A program made the translations under genes and the position numbers. The notes below the pieces were generated by a model that worked only from the letters and a program-made list of their open reading frames with translations, was not told the origin of the DNA and searched no databases. Positions 22,501 to 29,122 of a stretch of 64,000 nt of DNA are shown here, one piece after another; position 1 is the first letter of the stretch, and every line of letters starts with the position of its first letter. This stretch comes from Cristatella mucedo (lineage: Eukaryota; Bryozoa; Phylactolaemata; Cristatellidae), in assembly GCA_009760855.2 (NCBI GenBank), contig WPIO01000001.1:12035501-12099500 (forward strand), read 5' to 3'.

Positions 22501-25319
22501 ACATTGCACTACCAACGTCTCAAGATTCTGGTTTTTCAAGAGTTGTAAGCCTAAGCTCGGGCTATTTAAAGAAGCAGGCAGGCATTTGAGCAGGGCAGAG
22601 CAACAATTTCACCATTCATCATTCGTTAGGAAAGTCCTACTGGAACAAATCAGCAAGGCTTTCATCTGAGATTTGGCCTACCACATGGTCTTAACATTGA
22701 TTATTGCTTCTCTTGTAGCAAGTTTTAAGGTAACCTAATGAGAGGATCAGTCCACATATGGTGAGATACAACAGAAATTATTATTATCCTTAATTCTAGT
22801 TTTTCAAGCAAATTGAATGGGAGTATCATACATATCTAATCTTGTGTCAGTCCCATAAGTCGTGTGAACGATTTTGAGACACGAAGTGAATACGAGTTAA
22901 CAAAATCTTCTTAACAACTGTACAAAAAGCTGAGGGTCCATGGCTAGAGTATGATGTAGTACACGCAGACCCCTCCACCAAAGCAGCTAAACGACTGGTA
23001 TGAGCTCAGTCAGCAGAACTTGTCCGAGATTCGACTAGCTAAAGAAGTTATGGTGCTTCTGGCATGACTTATCCATACAACTGAAAAGTGTTCATCTTTG
23101 CTGATCAAACATTTGAGGCATTTGACAGCATAAACCACGATGGCTTAGACCAGTGGTTGAGGTGCCCGCTTTAACTAAGGTCAAGGCTAATGCATTTCAT
23201 GACCAAGGTCATGGGCTCCAGCCCTGTGGCATGCGTGAAGCACCTGAGTAGGGATTAAGTTACCTTGTGGCGCAGACATCAATGAATTTTATTTATTTAT
23301 TTAAGCCACATCTGCATCATCGACTGAGACGAGGGAACTGTAGGCCAAGGTCCAAGGCCATGCTCGATCTAGGACCGATCTCCAACGAAATAGTCTCAAA
23401 CTTTTGATGCAACACTAGCCAAGATTGCGCGTGTGCGCACACACACACACACGTGCGCGCACATGCACACATGCATGCACATGAGGACGCACACAGATGA
23501 CGCGAGTGTTGGCCAATGCATTTTCATTCCTTCGAGCTACTGTTCTACTCTAAAGTGTATAATTCATACAGCTTTGGTGGAAGGTGATCAGTGTTATATC
23601 AGAAACAATAACAATAATAATAATGCACTTGATAAAGCGCCCCTAGAGAACTTAATCTCTTTCTAGATGTTTTACATTTGCTGCAAAGGGACATGCAATT
23701 GAATGGTAAGTAAAATCATGCTTGAAAAACAAACAAAATGAATAATATGGTTAGGGTGACATGCACAGGGTCAGCATTCAAATGTGGTTAGTGGCAGCAT
23801 GCACAGTGTCAGCACGCATAAGCACATGAAGGACAAATCACAGGGACCCACTAAATGCTGTCCTAAATAGGTGTTTTTAAGTTCCTTTTAAATGTGGTCA
23901 GGTCAGGGGATGTTATGACACAAGTCGGGAGGGAGTTCCAGGCTTTGGGAGCATACGAACTAAATGCACGGTCTCCAAAGGATTTAAGGTTTGTACGAGG
24001 TATTTGTAGACTGTTGGATTCCGAAAAGCAGGTGGTACGATGCTTGGCCTGATGGGGTAGTATATCTGAGAGATAGGCTGGAGCCATAGAATGAAGGGAC
24101 CTAAAAGTGAGCGACTAAACACAGAGATTAGTGAGGGATAACGTGCCATTAGAGACAGCAGCAATTACAGTAATCCACGTGAGGGCATGGAAAGCTCTAA
24201 AGTATCAACAAAGTAATAGTACTCAAAAATCATCAGGGCGTGCATGTTAAGCAAAGGTGTATGCACTGACTTCACACTATTTCTAATATAGCTAATCAGC
24301 ATATGCAGATGCCACACGCAGGTCCTGCACTCATCAGCACACCGTTCTGATGCTTCACTAGGGCCTATCGCATCAGTCCGGCCCAATAACACTGCAGCCA
24401 TTCTTTGTTGCCAGCGCGATAAGCATTGCCACGCCATCAAGACAAACCAATTTTGAAAGCAATTGTCGGCATAATGGCCACGAGGGAGCGACTGACTGAC
24501 GGGAGAGAGGACGACTCAATATCACATGTGATTTATTTTTCACGGGCTGTGCAGACGAAGAGCAGTCTGCAAAGCCGGTAGCAGCGGTGCACCGATTCGA
24601 AAGCTCACCAGGAATCCTAGCAACTTAACACCGGAACATTTTAAGCGGTCGCCGACCGTTGGTGACAGAGCCCGAATCGCCATGCTAACTAAACGATACT
24701 GGTAAACTTGCCTGAGTATTCATGAAGTAAGTACTCCATGCAGAGCGTAAAGACTCTTGTCCACCAATATCCCACATTAAAAAACGTATATTTTTCCATA
24801 TAAACTCCTCTACATTGCTGCCAATGGTTGGTGACGTCTGAACCACTTCATTCATGAGGCTGTAGACACAGAAGTAAATTTCACAACAATCAAACACTCA
24901 CGAGACCAATGCCCAGACTCATTCTGACAGCAGCGGCTGTTGTCGCAACAAGCTAACAAATTAAAAAGAAGCAAGCGGCGGCTACATACAACTGATACAG
25001 TATCGTCGTTTTCCCAGAGTCGTCTAGGCCAACGATGACCACCTTGTGCTCTACAGTTTAAGATTGTGGTTCACATCTTTTCGCATTTTCCAAAACTAAT
25101 GGCCTAAAGCGATTACGCTGATCACATAATAAACTATATCAGCATAAACTTTCCATGCTATCGTTTACGGCCGGAAGATTTGTCGTCATCCGACAACTCT
25201 ACAGCGCGGGTCCGAGCGCAGTACTACCAGTAGCAACGATAAGCCAACGAGAATCAAAGCACAGTTGACGAACCTTGGTTGGAGAAAAATGACCAGATCC
25301 GCGACAGCACAATCCCCAT
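3884..25319 (-). CDS. ARL5: ADP-ribosylation-factor-like small GTPase, ARL5 type (3' end not found)
   Basis: Exons in transcript order: 25319-25274, 25050-24990, 24859-24712, 11613-11530, 4035-3884. They join in frame (46, 61, 148, 84 and 152 nt) to give 163 residues; about 15 C-terminal codons are missing from what I could find. ARL5 proteins act at the trans-Golgi, where they recruit the GARP tether. The N-terminus [15 protein letters not shown] has the Gly2 used for lipid anchoring. The P-loop is GLDDSGKTT (residues 23-31; usually GLDNAGKT), followed by switch I with PTIGSN (46-51), switch [10 protein letters not shown] (65-72), VVDSTDRER in exon 4, ANKQD (124-128) and [10 protein letters not shown] near the end. 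The order and spacing match ARL5 and not ARF or ARL1. Introns are 223, 130, 13098 and 7494 bp. The third uses a GC donor (CAG followed by GCAAGT). The long introns are filled with LINEs, SINEs and a hAT relic. The last exon may lie left of base 1. Confidence 0.93.
4273..5455 (-). mobile_element. L2/CR1-like LINE, 5'-truncated
   Basis: The (AAT)n at the low end is the 3' tail of a minus-strand copy. Reading upward there is the 3' hairpin, then the C-terminal part of the reverse transcriptase ORF. That part includes [42 protein letters not shown] (catalytic YADD) and QGSVLGP, after which the copy ends. Frameshifts split the frame near 5105-5220, so it is dead. It sits in ARL5 intron 4 in the sense orientation. 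Confidence 0.9.
5468..5590. repeat. Imperfect palindrome and (TA)n microsatellite
   Basis: An inverted repeat of about 24-nt arms (5468-5516, centred on TATATATA) leads into a long (AT)n run to about 5588. It directly abuts the truncated 5' end of the LINE at 5455. Confidence 0.8.
5600..6600. other. Intronic stretch without recognised features
   Basis: Within ARL5 intron 4. I see no ORF with protein-like composition, no repeat family member and no RNA gene here. Confidence 0.5.
6622..6792 (-). CDS. Candidate terminal exon of an unidentified membrane protein
   Basis: Read on the minus strand, an acceptor-like GAGGTAG is followed by 56 codons and a stop at 6622-6624. The peptide has a basic/amphipathic start ([20 protein letters not shown]) and then a long hydrophobic stretch ([18 protein letters not shown] and onward) typical of a transmembrane helix, ending in NITKQR. 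The layout resembles the last helix and short tail of a small multi-span protein. Family membership is not assigned. It would be nested in ARL5 intron 4 on the same strand. A partner exon may be 7088-7337, but the phases do not fit directly. Confidence 0.25.
   Translation of the reverse strand, partial: PIERSVKPSCIDWVRAVARLHWLAAGLAGSMAIIALLHTTIIMLSLLALANITKQR
7088..7337 (-). CDS. Candidate exon with a hydrophobic segment, unidentified
   Basis: On the minus strand an ATG at 7337, directly preceded by an in-frame stop, opens 83 codons ending at a good donor (CCCG followed by GTAGGC). The peptide starts [19 protein letters not shown]. It has a Cys-containing hydrophobic segment ([19 protein letters not shown]) that could span a membrane. 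No family is recognised. The candidate terminal exon at 6622-6792 lies just downstream, but an intermediate exon would be needed to link them. Confidence 0.22.
7963..8036. repeat. (TGCG)n(TG)nG microsatellite
   Basis: TGCG repeats pass into a (TG)n run and end in a G tract. Confidence 0.95.
8290..8398 (-). mobile_element. tRNA-derived SINE, type B
   Basis: On the minus strand a tRNA-like head with box B (GGCTCGAGC relatives) is followed by a tail ending in a GCGC/AGAGA hairpin like the LINE 3' end. The (AG)n microsatellite at 8402-8484 abuts its head. The same arrangement recurs at 34795. Confidence 0.65.
8402..8484. repeat. (AG)n microsatellite
   Basis: A nearly pure AG run of about 80 bp. 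The Arg-Glu and Ser-Leu ORFs through it are artefacts. Confidence 0.97.
8600..10270. other. Intronic stretch without recognised genes
   Basis: Part of ARL5 intron 4. It has a poly-G run at 9016-9025 and several short GC-rich ORFs on both strands (about 8926-9592) with CAG/AGC runs. None shows a known domain or a convincing splice site. Confidence 0.45.
10398..10543. repeat. (CA)n microsatellite with CG interruptions
   Basis: A run of nearly 150 bp of CA with CGCA variants. It is the longest CA tract in the window. Confidence 0.96.
10605..10757 (+). mobile_element. tRNA-derived SINE, type A
   Basis: Box B GTGGGTTCGAATCCTGC and the body ending GAGGCAGTTAAATCAGC followed by a T run match the copy at 38-225. 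The first 15-20 bp of the head are degenerate. Confidence 0.75.
10900..11010 (-). mobile_element. Short LINE 3' tail
   Basis: (AAT)n and (GAT)n are followed by the conserved GAGCCCTCAGAGAACTCAA and AATCTCTTTCTAGGC hairpin of the LINE family. The copy stops after about 60 bp. Confidence 0.75.
11985..12128 (+). mobile_element. tRNA-derived SINE, type A
   Basis: The copy has a GTCTTAGCCCAGTGG box A region, a decayed box B (GGAATCGATTCC) and the diagnostic end GAGGCTGTTGAATCAGCC. Confidence 0.75.
12349..12795 (+). mobile_element. L2/CR1-like LINE 3' fragment
   Basis: The copy begins inside the C-terminal ORF part (ATCGTACCAC, then SFGDRAF-like coding) and runs through the 3' UTR and hairpin to (ATT)n. 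Its last 284 bp (12512-12795) are identical base for base to 22193-22476, including private variants. Confidence 0.92.
12834..13287 (-). mobile_element. L2/CR1-like LINE 3' fragment, inverted partner
   Basis: (AAT)n at the low end and the LINE 3' UTR followed by C-terminal ORF sequence (SFGDRSFSS) show a minus-strand copy. It faces the copy at 12349-12795 tail to tail across about 40 bp, forming a long imperfect inverted repeat. Confidence 0.92.
13290..14325. other. Intronic stretch without recognised features
   Basis: Within ARL5 intron 3. A minus-strand ORF at 13714-13998 is hydrophobic but AT-rich and lacks good splice signals. I do not call it. Confidence 0.45.
14328..14599 (+). mobile_element. 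L2/CR1-like LINE 3' fragment
   Basis: The copy starts at ACACCTATTTAGGACAGC and holds only the 3' UTR, the hairpin and (ATT)n. The 5' truncation lies close to that of several other copies in the window. Confidence 0.9.
14610..15980. other. Intronic stretch without recognised features
   Basis: Within ARL5 intron 3 and AT-rich. Short ORFs on both strands at 15411-15771 lack family resemblance. I see no RNA gene or repeat family here. Confidence 0.45.
15990..16160 (+). mobile_element. tRNA-derived SINE, type A
   Basis: The head reads TAGGTCTTGGCCCAGGGG, box B is mutated (CTGGTTCAAGTAACG), and the body matches the other type A copies up to ACGAGGCTTGTAAAGCAGC. Confidence 0.7.
16690..18436 (+). 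mobile_element. Long L2/CR1-like LINE copy, inactive
   Basis: This is one of the three longest copies. It begins near CTAACATCATCAATATGTC, also the start of the copy at 50232, and covers most of the reverse transcriptase. Visible are a fingers region, a degraded motif A ([13 protein letters not shown] follows it), [13 protein letters not shown] (motif B) and [13 protein letters not shown]. In the last, the second Asp of the catalytic YADD is Val, which would kill polymerase activity. A stop after WMAANF-like sequence splits the frame near 17404. It ends in the 3' hairpin and (ATT)n. It lies in ARL5 intron 3, antisense. Confidence 0.92.
18660..18796. repeat. (AT)n / TATC microsatellite
   Basis: Mixed TA, TATC and CATA repeats directly abut the hAT relic. 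Confidence 0.9.
18797..20310 (+). pseudogene. Degenerate hAT-superfamily transposase
   Basis: Transposase-like sequence runs in several frames. First comes [20 protein letters not shown], then a shift into a frame with [16 protein letters not shown] and [16 protein letters not shown]. Then come [20 protein letters not shown] and [17 protein letters not shown] stop-containing middle follows ([24 protein letters not shown]), and finally the C-terminal hAT dimerisation motif [15 protein letters not shown], another frameshift and [14 protein letters not shown]. The [10 protein letters not shown] block and spacing recall hAT-like proteins I know mainly from oomycetes; that attribution is from memory and not a search. 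At least three frameshifts or stops make it non-functional. The N-terminal zinc finger and terminal inverted repeats were not found. It lies in ARL5 intron 3. Confidence 0.82.
20560..20790 (+). mobile_element. Divergent LINE C-terminal ORF remnant
   Basis: Reading plus, [17 protein letters not shown], then a stop and [10 protein letters not shown], parallels the SFGDRAFSS to LKTPI end of the LINE ORF but is far more diverged. It lacks the usual 3' UTR and is followed by a SINE. Confidence 0.6.
20826..20936 (+). mobile_element. tRNA-derived SINE, type B (partial)
   Basis: The copy has GCTAAGCCCAGGGATTAGG, a decayed box B (GTAGGCTTGAGCCC) and a tail AAGCTCCTGGACAGAGATTA with TTCTC, which is half of the LINE-type hairpin. 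Confidence 0.55.
20940..22190. other. Intronic stretch without recognised features
   Basis: Within ARL5 intron 3. No protein-like ORF, known repeat or RNA gene was seen. Confidence 0.5.
22193..22476 (+). mobile_element. L2/CR1-like LINE 3' fragment, identical twin of 12512-12795
   Basis: All 284 bp match 12512-12795, from ACTTAAAAACATACC to the same number of ATT units. Upstream sequence differs at once, so this copy is 5'-truncated there. Confidence 0.93.
23140..23275 (+). mobile_element. tRNA-derived SINE, type B (degenerate)
   Basis: GGCTTAGACCAGTGGTTGAGG and CATGGGCTCCAGCCC look like the head. The tail reads GTGAAGCACCTGAGTAGGG then ATTAAGTTACC. Confidence 0.5.
23430..23490. repeat. CA/CG microsatellite
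   Basis: GCGCACACAC-type alternating purine-pyrimidine sequence. Confidence 0.85.
23605..24117 (-). mobile_element. L2/CR1-like LINE 3' fragment
   Basis: (AAT)n is followed by the 3' hairpin, the UTR and the C-terminal ORF ([25 protein letters not shown]), ending within [11 protein letters not shown]. It is minus-strand, within ARL5 intron 3 in sense orientation. Confidence 0.9.
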
Positions 25320-25540
25320 CCCACGCGAGAAACTTGCAGAAAGAAAAGTCACTCTTGTCATACAGAGCTCATCACGAATAGCTGGTTTTGGGTAGGCCAG
25401 AAGGGCTTCCCCAGCCAAAGGTACTTTATAAATGCACAATAGCCCCGGAACCGGAATTACGTCATAGTCACCTCACGCCCTACCGGCAGCCACTGCTTAT
25501 TCAGTGAACGCACGCGCCTTTGAGGACGTCACCCGTTTAC
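25320..25540. promoter_or_regulatory. Candidate ARL5 promoter with ETS and CRE-like sites
   Basis: Upstream of the ARL5 start codon there are two adjacent CCGGAA cores (25445-25450 and 25451-25456), a TTACGTCA (25457-25464) and a GACGTCAC (25525-25532). ETS and CRE-type sites are common in housekeeping gene promoters of animals. The motifs are seen directly; promoter activity is inferred from position. No TATA box is evident. Confidence 0.45.
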
Positions 25541-25544
25541 TCTG

Positions 25545-27200
25545 GCGGAGCGACACCGGACACAATTTTACCTGTTTACTACGATTTATAGAGGTTAGAG
25601 GTTATGCGGTACCGTTTAAGTCATTATTTCGGCCACGAGCTGGCTGTATCTCGGCCCGCCGCGCGGAGCTGAAGGTCATGTTTGATAGAAATGTCCAGTG
25701 GTCCTTACATGGCAGCGCAAAGTAAATATTTTTCATGCTCCCCTTGCGTTGGAGTTGTCGCACATTGAATGGCGTTCATTCAGTCGCAGCGGCGACGTGA
25801 GCCGCAGTTGGTATCCTACGTGATCGTACGTAGCGGGTTGCATCGACTTGCGCAAGTATTTCTTTTGTGTTGGTGGCCATTGCGCCGCCCTATATTAACG
25901 GCGTTCCGCCAATCGCATACTTTGTATATTCCAGGCTGTGGAGTGTGAAACAGTGCTGGCAGACTGAGACCGCTCCAGCTTCCCGATATCGTAAAGGCCG
26001 GTAAGGGGCTGGCTGTAGCGTCGCCGGGACGTGCCGTTCTAATTCATTCATGGTCAGCAATTGGTATTTCAACGATAGCTGGCCACTAGGAGTTTTCTGC
26101 TGTCATTTTTTCATATTCTTGATGCAATAAAACCGCAGTTACTGCAAATCGTGTTTTCTACACCACGCTAGCTACCGTGGACCACGTGACATCCGGCTGA
26201 CAAATGGGCAGCTTTTCTAGCAGCCTTAGCCACTTGCCATACAGTTATAGCAACTGCGTTTTTCGGGTGTAACTCGGCTGGGTAAGGCTGTTGCGTGGGT
26301 CGTAACAGATATGGCCGTCCGTTGCGTTCAGGAGCGGCTGCTGGGGGTGAAATAGCCTGTCGAAGTGGCTGGGTTGCTATGAAGTGGCCCTTTTGGTGAA
26401 GTTTGTGTGTTAAACTCCGGAGTTTGAATTACAATACTCTTTCATTCTTTCTGGTGCTGCGGCATCATGACTAGTTTAATGCTTCGTAAATCCAGTAAAC
26501 TGTTCACCCAATTTCCTAATTTTGTTTACTCTAATAACTCATAATTATTCATGTCGGCATCGTTTGGTTTTCCGAAATTGTGCTTGTAGCGTGATTAAAA
26601 TTAGTGGCAGCAATTGCCTTCCCTGCATTTCTCCGTTGACTGCACTTATTACCAACGATGTGCAGTTTCACCGTCTAGCTGTGACTGGGCAGGGTATTGT
26701 CCACGAAAGCCCCTTTGATAAGCAGCTGCTACGAGGTTATCTGGTGCTGTCCTGGCTACTGTAGGGTCGGGCAGCCTGCCCGGTTTGATCTCCGGCCATT
26801 CAGCCACAGGTAGCACCGATGTCTTGCTAACAGGTAGCAGCTGCCTGCCTGTTTGTTTGAGCCGCTGGCTTATCCAAGCCTTGCTCTTGGGCCAATAACT
26901 CGCTCAAGAGTGTGCCGTTGAGTTGGCAATGTCGTGACTGGCACGGCCTTACTAAGGAGTGCAAACAATTGGCCCACTCGCATCCCTCGAGCTTACAATC
27001 TCCTGCATACTGAATGCAGGTGATGGCAAGCAGGAAGTTCCCGGCAGCCACAGACATTGTGTCAGCAAGCACTGCTCCGTCAAGGGCTGCAACTATTACT
27101 TCATGAGCTGCTGTGTCTTAGCCTGCCCATTACTTGGGTGGGGGGGGCTGCTGGCAGCCCGTGCCTTTGCTCTGTGTCATCACACGTGGCCTAGCCAGGC
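25545..27200. other. Spacer between ARL5 and downstream repeats
   Basis: The plus-strand ORF at 25504-25725 and others here show no recognisable domain. No known repeat family was seen in this stretch. Confidence 0.45.
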
Positions 27201-27221
27201 ATGCACCAGATAGCTCGCTAA

Positions 27222-27310
27222 TGCCGCCCTGGTTTGGTCCTGGAGTAAGATGCTCTGGTGTGTGTGAAGCGCCCGGATAGAGATTCGGTACTATTAGGGT
27301 GCTAAGCAAG
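27222..27310 (+). mobile_element. tRNA-derived SINE, type B (fragment)
   Basis: CCTGGTTTGGTCC and GTGAAGCGCCCGGATAGAG are the head remnant and tail of the type B SINE. Confidence 0.45.
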
Positions 27311-27404
27311 TGAGTTCGAATTTTTTAAATGCAGCCTGAGCAGGTCGACGTCTCCAATCCGGTGCTAGCACCGAATTCGGTCAGGGCCACGTTCACATCA
27401 CATT

Positions 27405-28060
27405 AGTGCAATCAGGCGATTGCAGCTGGTGCAAAACTCTGCAGCCAGGCTTGTCTGTCGTGAGCGTCGCAGTTGCCACATCACACCACTTCTCGCCGAC
27501 TTGCACTGGCTACCAGTCAAGCAACGGATTGACTTCAAGGTTTTGTCGCTCACTTTTAGGTCACTTCATTCTATGGCTCCAGCCTATCTCTCAGATCTAC
27601 TCCCCCATCAGGCCAAGCATCGTACCACCCGCTTTTCGGAATCCAACAGTCTACAAATACCTCGTACAAACCTCAAATCCTTTGGAGACCGTGCATTTAG
27701 TTCGTATGCTCCCAAAGCCTGGAACTCCCACCCGACCTGCTTCAGAACATCCCCTGACTTGACCACATTTAGAAAGAACTTAAAAACACCTATTTAGGAC
27801 AGCATTTAGTGGGTCCCTGTGATTCGGCCTTGATGTGCTTATGCGTGCTGACACTGTGCATGCTGCCACTAACCACATTTGAATGCTGTCCCTGTGCACG
27901 TCACCCATAACCATGTTATTCATTTTGTTTGTTTATCAAGCATGATATTACTCACCATTCAATTGCATTTCCCCTTGCAGCAAATGCGAAGCGCCTAGGA
28001 AGAGATTAAGTTCTCTGAGGGCGCTTTATCAAGTGCATTATTATTATCATTATTATTATA
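27405..28060 (+). mobile_element. L2/CR1-like LINE 3' fragment
   Basis: The copy starts inside the ORF at the [20 protein letters not shown] region. It has an open frame to FRKNLKTPI (27420-27797), then 3' UTR, hairpin and (ATT)n. The uninterrupted frame suggests a fairly young copy. Confidence 0.93.
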
Positions 28061-28064
28061 GAGA

Positions 28065-29122
28065 ACCGGGCTCTGCTGCCACTCCCTTCCCCCTTTTTTC
28101 TCGCCCCTTTCTTAAGACTTCTTGCTACTGTCTGGGTTGAACCCTTTTTTAACACTTTCTATCGGTACGTTGAGCTTAGCGAGTGACCTGCTGTAAAACA
28201 CTGCGTTGGATGGCCTCGTAGCCTGTCAAAGCATAATCTCGCCATGGTAGCGGCGGTGACAACTGCGATTGCATGGTGCGTGCCACCACAGAGGTACGCT
28301 TCTCTGCTGTCCGATCACCTGGTCGAGCAAGCAGACAAGAAGTGCAATCCGGGGCACGCTGGCCATTCCTGCTTGCCAACTTGACCCTGCACGGCTTGGG
28401 GCGCAATGACCCTCTGAGCTCGCAGCTTCCGCTCTCGAGGCCATCGTTTCTCACTTCCGCTGCTCTCGTCGGTCCTGTTGCGTCATGGAAAGCTCGTCGG
28501 CTGCCCTGCTGTGCTTGCAGAAAGACTGGGCCAGAGATCGAGTGCCGCCGCGACGTTTCGTAGTGCCTACCGGCAGTGGAGAGTCGTCTCCAAGACCAAG
28601 GTCGTTTACGAATGTGATCTCGCCTTTTTGGGCATACGGTATCAGCGAGCTAGCGGCCAGTACCATCGGACTAGCTAGCATCAGGCCACATCCATTAGGC
28701 CTGGTGCTGCTGCATTGGCGGCCACAGTGGAATGTCAATTTTCCACTGAGTCCATCCTCGACTGCCATGCACCTCGACTCTGTATCGATCTCCAATGCAG
28801 TGTGTTCTCGAAGGGTCAGAGGTTCTGTTCTAGCCTTGGTTAGTCTTGAGCTCGAGTCGAGTGGTGGTGCAAAGATGTGATACTGCTATGCTGCCCGATC
28901 GGTGCTGCGACCTGTGCAGCTGGCCTGCACCTTGCTGATATCGAGGCTACGCGGCATTTTGACAGCGCATCTCGATCAGAAGAGATTTGAAAGCGAGTGC
29001 GCAGCAATCGCTCCTCTCGCTCGCTTTCAGCATCATCATAGCCAGTCGGCTGCTGGTGCTGGGAGGACTCGTGAACCGAAACCAGCCAAACTCGATTCGA
29101 GCAGGGGCGCGGTCGACAGAAG
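28065..29122. other. Upstream region and probable 5' UTR/promoter of the SLC22 gene
   Basis: Overlapping short ORFs on both strands (28176-28880) have no protein-like features. The 200 bp before the ATG at 29123 are purine-rich. No TATA box or clear start site was identified. Confidence 0.4.

Noticed and set aside
24165-24440. Minus-strand ORF as the next ARL5 exon
   Set aside because: The sequence lacks the VVDS.DRER motif expected after switch II. The true exon 4 was found at 11530-11613.
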